The translations under genes were made by a program, and so were the position numbers. From assembly GCA_017744415.1 (NCBI GenBank), contig JAGIBJ010000011.1:49868-83837 (forward strand): DNA of 33,970 bases, given 5' to 3'. Below, in pieces: positions 7,806 through 15,663 of the stretch; within the stretch, counting starts at the first letter, position 1, and every line of letters begins with the position of its first letter. Origin of the DNA: Solirubrobacteraceae bacterium (GTDB taxonomy: Bacteria > Actinomycetota > Thermoleophilia > Solirubrobacterales > Solirubrobacteraceae). The notes under the pieces were generated by a model. It ran no database searches, had not been told where the DNA came from, and was given only the letters and a program-made list of their open reading frames with translations.

Positions 7806-9134
7806 ATGCGCGGCGTGCGCTCACTCCCTGCCGTCCTGATCGCCTCGTCGATCGTGCTGCTGCCCGCTGGCGCGGCCATCAGCGCGACCGACCCCGGGAC
7901 GACCCCGACCACTCCGGTCACCACGCCGACCCCGACTCCGGCGCCCAACCCCGATCCCCCGAAGGTCACCACCGGCACCGCCGAGGCGATCGGCACCGGC
8001 GGCGCGACGCTCACGGGCACGCTGAGTGCCAACGGCTCGGACACCAGCTATCAGTTCGAGTACGGCACGACGAGCGCGTACGGCCTCACGACCACCGCCG
8101 CCAGCGTCGCCGCCAGCGCGTCGAACACGACCGTGAAGGCGCCGGTCACCGGCCTCACCGCGGCCACCACCTACCACGTGCGGCTCGTCGCCACGAACGC
8201 CGCCGGCACCGTGCGAGGCAGCGATCGCACGTTCACCACGTCGTCGCAGGGCAAGGCGCCGAGCGTGAGCACGCAGGCCGCGTCGAAGACCGCGAGCACC
8301 AGCGCGACGCTCAACGCGCGCGTCAGCCCGCAGGGCCAGTCCACGACGGTGCGCTTCGACTGGGGCCTCACGAAGGCCTACGGCAACACGACCGCGACGA
8401 CATCGGCCGGCAGCAGCAAGGGCACCGTGAGCCGCGGGATCGGCGTCGGGTCGCTCGCGGCCGGCACTACGTACCATTACCGCGCCGTCGCACAGAACGC
8501 CGCGGGCGTGCGCTACGGCAGCGACCGCACGTTCACCACCACGCGTGGGCTCACGAAGGTGACGGCGAAGGCCTCGGGCAGCGAGATCTCGTGGAACGGC
8601 TCGCTCAACGTGAGCGGCCAGGTGAGCGGCGCCAAGCCCGGCGGCGTGAAGCTCGAGCTGCTCCGCCAGGACTTCCCCTACAACGCCACGTGGCGCCGGA
8701 TCGGGACGACCACCACCTCGTCGACGGGCAGCTACAACGTGCGCCTGCAGAAGGCGTTCAACTCCGTGAACGTGCGGGTGCGCGTGATCGGGTCGACGTC
8801 GCTCGTCAGCCCGGCGATCCGCGTGGGCAGCCAGATCCTCGTGAAGATCACTCAGGGCGTGCGCAAGGCGCGCACCTCACGCCTCCGCGGCACGCTCTTC
8901 CCGGCCAAGCGCGGCGCCACTGCCGTGCTGCAGCGCCAGACGCCCTCGGGCCGCTGGGTGCGCGTGCGCTCGCTGCGCCTCTCCGTGCGCACCAACAATC
9001 GCCTGAGCTACAAGACCGTCGTGCGCCGCATCGGCCGCGACGCCTCCTACCGCGTGGTCGCTGATCCGCACGATGGCGGCAACCACGTCACGACGACGAG
9101 CGGCACGGTGACCGTGAAGGCGCGCAAGAAGTAG
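7806..9134 (+). CDS. Secreted protein with two Fn3-like repeats (paralogue 2 of 3)
   Basis: A 442-residue exported protein of unknown function. The ATG at 7806 gives a clean signal peptide (MRGVRSLPAVLIASS, cleavage near AAISA); the longer TTG start at 7731 would bury it. A Thr/Pro linker leads to two Fn3-like repeats with FEYGTTSAYG/FDWGLTKAYG and TTYHVRL/TTYHYRA signatures, both ending GSDRTFTT. The C-terminal module of about 200 residues begins RGLTKV, contains LRQDFPY and ends with DPHDGGNH and a Lys-rich tail, as in the paralogues at 4160 and 9249. There is no sortase motif or membrane anchor, so it is probably released or bound to the wall non-covalently. Confidence 0.85.
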   Translation: MRGVRSLPAVLIASSIVLLPAGAAISATDPGTTPTTPVTTPTPTPAPNPDPPKVTTGTAEAIGTGGATLTGTLSANGSDTSYQFEYGTTSAYGLTTTAASVAASASNTTVKAPVTGLTAATTYHVRLVATNAAGTVRGSDRTFTTSSQGKAPSVSTQAASKTASTSATLNARVSPQGQSTTVRFDWGLTKAYGNTTATTSAGSSKGTVSRGIGVGSLAAGTTYHYRAVAQNAAGVRYGSDRTFTTTRGLTKVTAKASGSEISWNGSLNVSGQVSGAKPGGVKLELLRQDFPYNATWRRIGTTTTSSTGSYNVRLQKAFNSVNVRVRVIGSTSLVSPAIRVGSQILVKITQGVRKARTSRLRGTLFPAKRGATAVLQRQTPSGRWVRVRSLRLSVRTNNRLSYKTVVRRIGRDASYRVVADPHDGGNHVTTTSGTVTVKARKK

Positions 9135-9144
9135 GTCCGGACCC

Positions 9145-9175
9145 GCCGGCGTGCCGCGCTGGGCGGCGCGCCGGC
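9145..9175 (+). terminator. Hairpin terminator after the secreted Fn3-like gene
   Basis: A 13-bp stem (GCCGGCGTGCCGC against GCGGCGCGCCGGC, one wobble) with a 5-base loop lies 10 bases after the stop codon. It is followed by GTTCGG, not a true T-run. Confidence 0.6.
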
Positions 9176-9248
9176 GTTCGGCCGGTGGCTGCGCGCCCGA
9201 CGCCGCGAGCTGCCGCAACCGTGACGCCGAGCGGCGGGTTTCGGGTGC

Positions 9249-10427
9249 GTGTTCACCCTCCGTCGCTCCGTCCCGCTCCTGGCTGTGTGTGGCCTTCTGG
9301 CCGCCGGGGGACTGCCGGGGGTGACGGCGCCGGCGATCGCGCAAGGCGTGGATCCGAGTCCGACGCCGGATCCGGCCGTGACGCCGACTCCGGCGCCGAC
9401 CGCCGCGCCCGCCACGCCGACCCCGGCCCCCACCGCGACGCCGGTGCCGACGGCAACTCCGCTCCCGGCCGGCTCGCGCAAGCCGGCTGTCGCGATCCGC
9501 ACCCCGACGGCCGCCGGCGAGACGACGGGCACGATCGCCGGGCGGGTCAACCCCTACGGCCTGCCGACCACGTACGCGTTCGAGTGGGGCACGTCGTCGA
9601 AGGTCTACGGCCAGCTGACGCCCGCCGGGAGCGTCGCCGTAGGCGCGACGGCCACGGTCACCGCCGATCTCGCCGGCCTCGCGCCCAACACCCGCTACGT
9701 CTACCGCGTCGTCGCCACGAACGCGCTCGGCACGGTGAAGAGCAGCGCGCGTAGCGTGACGACCACTCGCGGGCTCACGGGCGCAACCCTCAAGGCCGCC
9801 CGCACGACGCTCGACTGGGGCGGCGTGACGGTCGTCAGCGGAGCCGTCTCGGGCACGGTGCCGGTCGGCGCGACCGTACGGCTGATGCGGCAGAACGCGC
9901 CGTACACGCGCGCCTACTCGGAAGTCGGCTCGACGAAGGCCGGGGCTGCGGGCACCTTCGCGTTCTCGATCTCTCGGATCTGGGAAACGGCTCGGCTCAA
10001 GGTCGTCGCCGACGCCGGTGGCACGGATGGCGTGGCGACCGCCGCGAGCGGCGCCGTGCGGCCTGTGATCACGTCGGCCAAGACGCCCGGCGTCGAGAGT
10101 GGCGTCGTCACGGTGCGCAGCCGCGTGCTGGCGCGCCTCACGCTGAGCTCGCGTACCTCGAGGAGCGCGGTGCTCCGCGGCGTCGTCTACCCGTCGTCGT
10201 CAGACACGCGCGTCGCGCTGCAGCGGCGCGCCGCATCGGGCCGCTGGATCACCGTCTCGCGGCCGACGCTCCGGCGCCCGTCCGGGTCGGAGCGCGGCAC
10301 GTTCGCCAAGCGCGTCTCCCGTTCAGCGGCCCGCACGCTGCGCTACCGCATGGTCGTCACGCCGAACGACGACGGCGCCCACCTCACCACCACCGCCAAG
10401 TCGGTCTACGTGCCCCGCAAGCGCTGA
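9249..10427 (+). CDS. Secreted Fn3-like protein with Pro/Thr linker (paralogue 3 of 3)
   Basis: A 392-residue exported protein of unknown function. The GTG at 9249 is the only start that leaves an intact signal peptide (hydrophobic VPLLAVCGLLAAGGLPGV, cleavage near AIAQG). A Pro/Thr/Ala linker of about 40 residues (PTPAPT-type units) precedes a single Fn3-like repeat with FEWGTSSKVYG and TRYVYRVVATNALG. The C-terminal module then starts at RGLTGA. The Tyr-containing RQNAPY and the final TPNDDGAH segment mark it as a paralogue of the products at 4160 and 7806, with one repeat fewer. The linker resembles the product of 23294-23770. The gene lies 114 bases after paralogue 2, so the pair looks like a tandem duplication that lost or gained a repeat. 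Confidence 0.82.
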   Translation: MFTLRRSVPLLAVCGLLAAGGLPGVTAPAIAQGVDPSPTPDPAVTPTPAPTAAPATPTPAPTATPVPTATPLPAGSRKPAVAIRTPTAAGETTGTIAGRVNPYGLPTTYAFEWGTSSKVYGQLTPAGSVAVGATATVTADLAGLAPNTRYVYRVVATNALGTVKSSARSVTTTRGLTGATLKAARTTLDWGGVTVVSGAVSGTVPVGATVRLMRQNAPYTRAYSEVGSTKAGAAGTFAFSISRIWETARLKVVADAGGTDGVATAASGAVRPVITSAKTPGVESGVVTVRSRVLARLTLSSRTSRSAVLRGVVYPSSSDTRVALQRRAASGRWITVSRPTLRRPSGSERGTFAKRVSRSAARTLRYRMVVTPNDDGAHLTTTAKSVYVPRKR

Positions 10428-10434
10428 TCCCGGG

Positions 10435-10452
10435 CGGCGGCCGGGGCCGCCG
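10435..10452 (+). terminator. GC-rich hairpin after the third Fn3-like gene
   Basis: CGGCGGCC-GG-GGCCGCCG is a perfect 8-bp inverted repeat 8 bases after the stop codon. No T-run follows. Confidence 0.5.
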
Positions 10453-10484
10453 TCTGCGTCGGCGAGTTTGCTGCGCTCTGCGTG

Positions 10485-10497
10485 TGGGCTGGTTTGC
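10485..10497 (+). repeat. Left copy of a 13-bp inverted repeat around the pentapeptide gene
   Basis: TGGGCTGGTTTGC lies 34 bases before the start of the pentapeptide gene. Its exact reverse complement lies at 11234-11246, after the gene. Confidence 0.5.
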
Positions 10498-10518
10498 GCG
10501 CGTTGCCGGAGTGCCGCG

Positions 10519-10524
10519 TAACGT
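10519..10524 (+). promoter_or_regulatory. -10 box TAACGT, leaderless start
   Basis: TAACGT ends 7 bases before the ATG at 10532, placing the predicted transcript start on the A of the ATG. This decides the start in favour of 10532 over earlier in-frame codons. Confidence 0.65.
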
Positions 10525-10531
10525 TGCCGGC

Positions 10532-11149
10532 ATGGCGGAGCGGTCGCGGGGCCCGAAGACGACGAGCGCGGTGCGTGGCGAGGACTGGGACGGCGAAGAC
10601 CTCTCGGGTCGCACGTTCGAGCAGGTCGCGTTCCTCGAGATCGACTTCACGGATGCCGTCGGTACCGGCGTGGTGTTCGACGGCTGCACGTTCACCGACT
10701 GCCGGCTGAGCGGGGTCGCCTTCACCGATTCGTCGCTCATCAACTGCCACGTCTGGAACTCGAACCTCTTCGACGCGCAGCTCAAGGGCTGCAAGGTGGT
10801 CGGGACGACGTTCGAGGACTGCCGCTACGACCTGCTCCGCGTCGACGGCGGCGACTGGTCGTTCGCGTCGCTGCGCGGCGCCGACCTGCGAGAGGTGAAG
10901 TTCGAGGGCGTGCGGATGCGCGAGGCCGACCTCACCGGCGCCCGCCTCGACGAGGCCGTGCTGCGCCGCTGCGACCTCTCCGGCGCCGCGTTCTCACGCG
11001 CGAGCCTGCTGAAGACCGAGCTCCGCGGCTCCGAGCTCCCGGATCTCGACCCGACCGAGGTGCCCATGCGAGGCGCCATCGTCGACCCCCATCAGGCGAT
11101 GATGATCGCCGTCGCCCTCGGGCTCGACGTGCGGCCCGAGGACGACTGA
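10532..11149 (+). CDS. Pentapeptide-repeat protein
   Basis: A 205-residue protein made mostly of A(D/N)Lxx-type pentapeptide repeats, which fold as a right-handed quadrilateral beta-helix. Runs include FDGCTFTDCRLSGVAFTDSS, then LRGADLREVKFEGV and READLTGARLDEAVLRRCDL. It ends with the segment GAIVDPHQAMMIAVALGLDV. Family members include the Qnr and MfpA DNA mimics that shield DNA gyrase, and many of unknown role. Length and build resemble the Qnr/MfpA-like group, but gyrase protection cannot be claimed from sequence. It has no signal peptide or membrane segment and is probably cytoplasmic. It is transcribed alone and lies between the halves of a 13-bp inverted repeat. Confidence 0.88.
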   Translation: MAERSRGPKTTSAVRGEDWDGEDLSGRTFEQVAFLEIDFTDAVGTGVVFDGCTFTDCRLSGVAFTDSSLINCHVWNSNLFDAQLKGCKVVGTTFEDCRYDLLRVDGGDWSFASLRGADLREVKFEGVRMREADLTGARLDEAVLRRCDLSGAAFSRASLLKTELRGSELPDLDPTEVPMRGAIVDPHQAMMIAVALGLDVRPEDD

Positions 11150-11233
11150 GCCAGCGGCCGCCCGTCACGGCCGCCCGGCTCGATCGAGGGGCCGCCGGGT
11201 TGGCGTGGGCTGGAATGCCGTCGAATAGCGAGG

Positions 11234-11246
11234 GCAAACCAGCCCA
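11234..11246 (-). repeat. Right copy of a 13-bp inverted repeat around the pentapeptide gene
   Basis: GCAAACCAGCCCA is the exact reverse complement of 10485-10497. A shorter same-sense copy, GTGGGCTGG, lies at 11205-11213, so this copy can also pair with it as a hairpin between two convergent genes. Confidence 0.5.
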
Positions 11247-11254
11247 GCGGCGCG

Positions 11255-11503
11255 TCAGTCGCCGGCGACGGCCCGATAGCCGACGAGCACGATGATCACG
11301 CCGATGATTGCGCTCACGAGCCCCCCGAGATCGAAGGCATCGTTGTCTCCGATGCCGAGCAGGCGGGTGAAGAGCAGGTAGCCGAGGAACGCGCCGACCA
11401 GGCCCAGCAGCGTGGTGACGATGATGCCGCCGCCCTGCTTGCCGGGGACGAACAGCTTGCCGAGCGCACCAGCGACGAGTCCGAGGATGATCGCACCGAT
11501 CAT
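11255..11503 (-). CDS. GlsB/YeaQ/YmgE family small membrane protein
   Basis: An 82-residue protein of the transglycosylase-associated (GlsB/YeaQ/YmgE) family. It has three hydrophobic helices: IGAIILGLVAGALGKL, IIVTTLLGLVGAFLGYLLF and the C-terminal LVSAIIGVIIVLVGY. The family's Gly-rich PGKQGGG loop follows the first helix. Members are induced by general or envelope stress; their biochemical function is unknown. The ATG at 11503 is chosen because homology begins there and GAAAGG lies 7 bases upstream. A longer in-frame start at 11581 would add an unrelated hydrophilic stretch. The gene is convergent with the pentapeptide gene. Its leader of about 50 bases contains a 7-bp hairpin. Confidence 0.9.
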   Translation of the reverse strand: MIGAIILGLVAGALGKLFVPGKQGGGIIVTTLLGLVGAFLGYLLFTRLLGIGDNDAFDLGGLVSAIIGVIIVLVGYRAVAGD

Positions 11504-11524
11504 GGGGTGGCCTTTCGTGTGGGG

Positions 11525-11562
11525 AACCCGCGAGAGCGGCGGGTTGGAACACCACCAGCGTA
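11525..11562 (-). promoter_or_regulatory. Promoter and leader hairpin of the GlsB-type gene
   Basis: On the minus strand, TACGCT (11562-11557) is a TANNNT -10 box. It is followed by a hairpin with arms AACCCGC/GCGGGTT (11545-11525) inside the untranslated leader, and then by GAAAGG before the start. Confidence 0.45.
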
Positions 11563-11642
11563 GGTGCGCCAGGGAGGCCAACCCCGGTCGCGGGCTTGCC
11601 CGACCCGGCGATCCGGCGATCCGGCGAGGCGGCCGGCGTCCG

Positions 11643-11825
11643 CTAGGACGAGGCGAGGGTGCGGCGAGGCCGCACGGGCAGGAACTTCCTCGTCTGCACG
11701 AGGTGGTCTGCCTTCTTCCGGGCAGCGTCGACCGAACGCTCGATGTCAGCGATCTCGACCGCCGGCACGGCGTCGATGTCGACCGCGGGGCCGCGATATT
11801 CGCGACGGAGATCCTCGTTGGTCAT
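11643..11825 (-). CDS. Hypothetical 60-residue protein downstream of the SIR2 gene
   Basis: I do not recognise this protein. The ATG at 11825 gives 60 residues beginning MTNEDLRREYRG. The middle (about residues 20-45) is rich in charged and Ala residues and could form a helix or short coiled coil. The C-terminus is basic (KFLPVRPRR). There is no signal peptide or membrane segment. A TACGAT box 7 bases before this ATG matches the leaderless layout of other genes here and supports this start over the in-frame ATG at 11834. It lies 74 bases downstream of the SIR2 gene on the same strand, so it could be a partner protein or an unrelated small gene. Confidence 0.55.
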   Translation of the reverse strand: MTNEDLRREYRGPAVDIDAVPAVEIADIERSVDAARKKADHLVQTRKFLPVRPRRTLASS

Positions 11826-11832
11826 GAAGCGC

Positions 11833-11838
11833 ATCGTA
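11833..11838 (-). promoter_or_regulatory. -10 box TACGAT of the 60-residue ORF
   Basis: On the minus strand TACGAT is followed by 7 bases and then the ATG at 11825, the window's common leaderless spacing. Confidence 0.45.
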
Positions 11839-11899
11839 TGACAACCGGCGGTCGCCGCGAGAAGGCGGCGATTCCAATCCAGTTGTCGGTCGTCGAGCG

Positions 11900-13648
11900 T
11901 CAGATGTCGAGATATCGCCGGCCGGTAACGGCCAAATAGACGATGAGCTTCACGAGGCCGTCAGGGGTCCTCAGCAGGTTCGTCAGCTCGGCCCGCTCGC
12001 CATCGGCGCCGCGTGCGTTGAGGCTGAGCACGCCGACGGGGAGACGGACCGGCCGCTTGCCGTCCTGGATGCTCACCGGCACGGCGACGAGCTGGTCCCA
12101 CGTCGCCATCGGTGCCTCCGCGAAGCTGACGGCTTGGGAGGTGAAGGCCTTGACGGCGACCCGGTCACCGCTCTGGTGGAGGAGGCGGGTGTCGACCGAC
12201 TCCGGCTCGATCCACGAACGGTCGGACGCGCCGACCATCCCGAGCGAGCAGATGCCGTTCTCGTTGATGAGATCCTCGGCCCGGCCGTACGTGAGGCGCT
12301 GCGGCATACGGCACCAGAGATGGAGGGCGAGGTGATCCTTCTCGAGGCTCGGGAATCGATCCAGTAGGTCTTCGGCGATCGTGACCCGGAGCTCGGCGCT
12401 GAGCCGGCGCTGCGCCTCCTGGAACGCGTCGCTCGCCTGCTGTAGATCGTCGTCGTCGCCCTTGGTGGACGCGCTGATGAGCGAGTCGCGCTCGTACGCA
12501 CGGCCGAACCACGAATCAAGCCGCGCGCCGTACCGCGCCGTCTTGTTGAACTGGCGGCGGCCCTTCGCACCCTGGAACTCGGAGCTGCGCGCGGTGGCGA
12601 GCTCGTGACAGAACTGCGCGATCTGGAACGCGAAATCCGCGTAGAGCACCCGCACGCCCACCGCTTCCCAGCGAAGGATCGCGGCGCGCTCGTAGGCGAG
12701 GCGGGCCGTGCCCTCCGGCTCCGTGAGCGAGGGGAGCGGAGTGGGTCGCAGGAGGAGCGCATAGGCGCGGGGCTCGGAGTCGTCGCCGGAGGCTTCGTGC
12801 GTGCGGTAGAGGTGGCGGACGAGCGCGGGGTCGGCGAGGCTGGTGCCGACGATCAGCAGCCGCGCACCGGAGCCGAGCGTGGATTCGACGACACGATCCT
12901 GCCAGTCGGGTCCGGTGCCGCGCCCGTAGTAGCCGGTCTCGGAGAGCACGAGACGGTTGGAGTCCGAGACGCACTCGTCGACGTCGGTCGGCAGCCCGAG
13001 GTGCTTCGCGGCCTCCACGGGGTGAGGGAGCCAGCCGTGCAGGTGGTGCACCTTCCAGCGACGCTTCCCGCTGGGCGGCGAGGTCCGGTCGTCGGTCGCC
13101 GGCCCGACGACGACGGCGTCGTCGTGCTTCAGGCTGCGGGCGCGACGCAAGATCGCGAGCTCGAGCAGCACGTCGAAGTTCGTGGTGATGATGTAGCGCG
13201 GCTCGAGGCCCTCGCGGACGTCGACGCAGAGGTGCGCGATCGCCAGCGCGGTCTGGCCTGGGCCGTCGGCTTCGTCCACGAGCGGTCGCCGAGACGACGT
13301 CGCCTGGACGCCCATCGCGTTGGCGACGAGCCGCGCAAAGTCGGCCGGGCGTCCGGCGTAGGCGGCCTCCACCAGCGACGCGCGGCCGAGCGTGCTCTCG
13401 ACGGCCTCTGCGGCCTCTGCGAAGCCGTCCCAGTCCTCGATCTGCTCGGCGTTCGGCACGGAGCGCAGGAGCGCGTCGAGCAGCGCGTTCCAGGACGGCA
13501 TGCCGGCATCGCTGGACACTCCCGAGCCGGCGAAGATCGAGAAGTCCTCGGCCTGGGCGAGCGCGCTCAGCGCGCCCTTGACGAACGACCTCCGGAAGAA
13601 CGGACGATCGAGTTCGTGCTCCTGCGCGATATCCCGCGGCGTGGACAT
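11900..13648 (-). CDS. SIR2-domain protein with C-terminal GAF-like domain, putative NADase defence effector
   Basis: A 582-residue soluble protein. Residues about 30-345 are a SIR2-like domain: GSGVSSDAG (41-49, NAD-binding loop), ITTNFD (154-159), HHLHG (201-205, with the likely catalytic His204) and VGTSLADP (267-274). No zinc-binding Cys cluster is visible, so it fits the SIR2-like NAD hydrolases of anti-phage systems better than protein deacetylases. A helical linker (about 390-430) leads to a C-terminal region (about 430-582). Its pattern (AVKAFTSQAVSFAEAP, then LVAVPVSIQDG and LPVGVLSLNA) resembles a GAF or related sensor domain; this assignment is tentative. The gene is divergent from typA and its own leaderless promoter supports the ATG at 13648. 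A defence role is inferred from the fold and accessory surroundings. Confidence 0.82.
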   Translation of the reverse strand: MSTPRDIAQEHELDRPFFRRSFVKGALSALAQAEDFSIFAGSGVSSDAGMPSWNALLDALLRSVPNAEQIEDWDGFAEAAEAVESTLGRASLVEAAYAGRPADFARLVANAMGVQATSSRRPLVDEADGPGQTALAIAHLCVDVREGLEPRYIITTNFDVLLELAILRRARSLKHDDAVVVGPATDDRTSPPSGKRRWKVHHLHGWLPHPVEAAKHLGLPTDVDECVSDSNRLVLSETGYYGRGTGPDWQDRVVESTLGSGARLLIVGTSLADPALVRHLYRTHEASGDDSEPRAYALLLRPTPLPSLTEPEGTARLAYERAAILRWEAVGVRVLYADFAFQIAQFCHELATARSSEFQGAKGRRQFNKTARYGARLDSWFGRAYERDSLISASTKGDDDDLQQASDAFQEAQRRLSAELRVTIAEDLLDRFPSLEKDHLALHLWCRMPQRLTYGRAEDLINENGICSLGMVGASDRSWIEPESVDTRLLHQSGDRVAVKAFTSQAVSFAEAPMATWDQLVAVPVSIQDGKRPVRLPVGVLSLNARGADGERAELTNLLRTPDGLVKLIVYLAVTGRRYLDI

Positions 13649-13657
13649 AAGTCGAGC

Positions 13658-13663
13658 AATCTA
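13658..13663 (-). promoter_or_regulatory. -10 box TAGATT of the SIR2 gene
   Basis: On the minus strand TAGATT is followed by 9 bases and the ATG at 13648. There is no room for a conventional ribosome binding site. Confidence 0.55.
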
Positions 13664-13742
13664 CTGCGGCGCGTTGCGGATTCCGATCCGCCGCCGCGCA
13701 ATTTGATTCGGGTGTCACACAGCGTCGGCGGCGCGGGGCCCG

Positions 13743-13748
13743 TAACCT
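13743..13748 (+). promoter_or_regulatory. typA: -10 box TAACCT of typA
   Basis: TAACCT ends 10 bases before the ATG at 13759, giving a leader of only a few bases at most. Confidence 0.6.
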
Positions 13749-13758
13749 CCGGCGTCGC

Positions 13759-15591
13759 ATGGCCCTTCGCTCAGACCTCCGCACCGTCGCGATCGTCGCT
13801 CACGTCGACCACGGGAAGACGACGCTCGTCGACGCCATGCTGCGCCAGAGCGGCGCGCTCGGCCGCAGCATGGAGGGCGAAACCCGGGTGATGGACTCGG
13901 GCGACATCGAGAAGGAACGTGGCATCACGATCCTCGCCAAGCACACGGTCTTCACCTACCAGGGCACGAAGATCACGCTGGTCGACACGCCCGGCCACGC
14001 CGACTTCGGCGGCGAGGTGGAACGCGGTCTCGCACTGGTCGACGGCGTGCTGCTGCTCGTCGACGCCGCCGAGGGCCCGCTCCCGCAGACGCGCTTCGTC
14101 CTGCGCAAGGCGCTCGAGGCCGGCCTGCCGGTGGTGCTCGTCGTCAACAAGATCGACCGCTCCGACGCCCGCCCCGACGAAGTGGTGCACGAGGCCGAGG
14201 AGCTCTTCCTCGAGCTCGGCGCCGAGGACGAGCAGCTCGACTTCCCGACCGTGTTCGCGATCGCTCGCGAGGGCAAGGCCGGCACCGATCACACCGCCCT
14301 CGAGGACGACCTCGGCCCGGTGATGCAGGCGCTCCTCGACACGATCCCCGCGCCGGAGTACGAGGAAGGCCACCCGCTGCAGGCGCAGGTCGGCAACCTC
14401 GACGCCAGCCCGTACCTCGGCCGCCTCGGCGTCGTCCGCGTGCGCCAGGGCGAGATCAGCAAGGGCCAGACCGTCGCTTGGGCCCGCACCGACGGCTCGA
14501 TCCAGAACGCCAAGATCACCGACCTCTTCGTCACCGAGGGCCTCGAGCGCGTGCCCGCCGACAAGGTCGGCCCCGGCGAGATCGCCGCCGTCGCCGGCTT
14601 CCCGGACATCATGCTCGGCGAGACCCTCACGAGCCCCGAGGATCCGCGCCCGCTGCCGCTCATCGAGGTCGACGAGCCCAGCCTCGCGATGACGATCGGC
14701 GTCAACACGAGTCCGCTCGCCGGCCGCGACGGCGACAAGCTCACGGCGCGCATGATCGAGAACCGGCTCAACGAAGAGCTGCTCGGCAACGTGTCGCTCC
14801 GCGTCAGCCCGACCGAGCGCCCTGACACCTGGGAGGTTGCCGGTCGTGGCGAGCTCCAGCTGGCCGTGCTCGTCGAGACGATGCGCCGCGAGGGCTTCGA
14901 GCTCACCGTCGGCAAGCCGCACGTGCTCACCAAGGAGGTCGACGGCAAGCGCATGGAGCCCCGCGAGGCCCTCACGATCGACATCCCCGAGGAGCACATG
15001 GGCGTCGTGCAGACGCTCCTGGCCGAGCGCCGCGGCGAGCTGACCAACATGGTCGGCCACGGCACCGGCTGGCTGCGCCTCGAATACGGCATCCCGGCCC
15101 GCGGCCTCATCGGCATCCGCGACAAGTTCATGACGCAGACGCGCGGCACCGGCATGCTGCACCACGTCTTCGACGGCTGGATGCCGTGGGCCGGTGTGAT
15201 CAAGAGCCGCCACAACGGCTCGCTGATCTCCGATCGCTCCGGCGTCATCACGCCTTTCTCCGTGCTGGCGCTCCAAGAGCGCGGCACCATGTTCATGGGG
15301 CCCGGCGAGGACGTCTACGAGGGCTGCATCATCGGCAGCAACTCGCGCATCGAGGATCTCGACGTGAACATCGTCCGCGAGAAGAAGCAGACGAACATCC
15401 GCTCGGCCGGCGCCGACGAGCTCGTCCGCCTCACCCCGCCGGCCCGCAAGACGCTCGACGAGGCCCTCGAGTTCATCGGCGACGACGAGCAGGTCGAGGT
15501 GACCCCGAACTTCGTGCGCCTGCGCAAACGTGCCCTCTCGGCGACCGATCGCCAGAAGGAAGCGCGCAAGAAGGCTCGCGGCGAGGCGTAA
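13759..15591 (+). CDS. typA: Ribosome-binding translational GTPase TypA/BipA
   Basis: A 610-residue translation-factor GTPase, the usual length for TypA/BipA. The G domain shows [15 protein letters not shown] (G1), ERGITI (G2), [10 protein letters not shown] (G3) and VVNKIDR (G4). It is followed by the EF-Tu-like domain 2, EF-G-like domains, and the family-specific C-terminal region with [10 protein letters not shown] and the conserved [13 protein letters not shown] stretch. It binds the 70S ribosome at the A-site entry and supports ribosome assembly and stress or cold adaptation in bacteria where it has been studied. Transcription is probably leaderless and monocistronic, with a hairpin terminator 9 bases after the stop. 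Confidence 0.97.
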   Translation: MALRSDLRTVAIVAHVDHGKTTLVDAMLRQSGALGRSMEGETRVMDSGDIEKERGITILAKHTVFTYQGTKITLVDTPGHADFGGEVERGLALVDGVLLLVDAAEGPLPQTRFVLRKALEAGLPVVLVVNKIDRSDARPDEVVHEAEELFLELGAEDEQLDFPTVFAIAREGKAGTDHTALEDDLGPVMQALLDTIPAPEYEEGHPLQAQVGNLDASPYLGRLGVVRVRQGEISKGQTVAWARTDGSIQNAKITDLFVTEGLERVPADKVGPGEIAAVAGFPDIMLGETLTSPEDPRPLPLIEVDEPSLAMTIGVNTSPLAGRDGDKLTARMIENRLNEELLGNVSLRVSPTERPDTWEVAGRGELQLAVLVETMRREGFELTVGKPHVLTKEVDGKRMEPREALTIDIPEEHMGVVQTLLAERRGELTNMVGHGTGWLRLEYGIPARGLIGIRDKFMTQTRGTGMLHHVFDGWMPWAGVIKSRHNGSLISDRSGVITPFSVLALQERGTMFMGPGEDVYEGCIIGSNSRIEDLDVNIVREKKQTNIRSAGADELVRLTPPARKTLDEALEFIGDDEQVEVTPNFVRLRKRALSATDRQKEARKKARGEA

Positions 15592-15600
15592 GCCCGCCGG

Positions 15601-15631
15601 CCTCGGCGACCGGGTTCACCCGGCACCGAGG
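15601..15631 (+). terminator. Two-part hairpin terminator of typA
   Basis: Outer arms CCTCGG/CCGAGG enclose inner arms CCGGG/CCCGG around TTCA, directly after the typA stop codon. Confidence 0.6.
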
Positions 15632-15645
15632 ATCACGCCGTCGCC

Positions 15646-15651
15646 TATCGT
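15646..15651 (+). promoter_or_regulatory. -10 box TATCGT of the SDR gene
   Basis: TATCGT lies 12 bases before the ATG at 15664, between the typA terminator and the next gene. Confidence 0.5.
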
Positions 15652-15663
15652 CGGGCCGGAGCC

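Noticed and set aside
7734..9250. CCGCAAC followed about 20 bases later by CGGGTG upstream of two Fn3-like genes, resembling an ECF sigma promoter
   Set aside because: Spacing differs by two bases between the copies, and the third paralogue lacks a convincing match, so the evidence is too weak.
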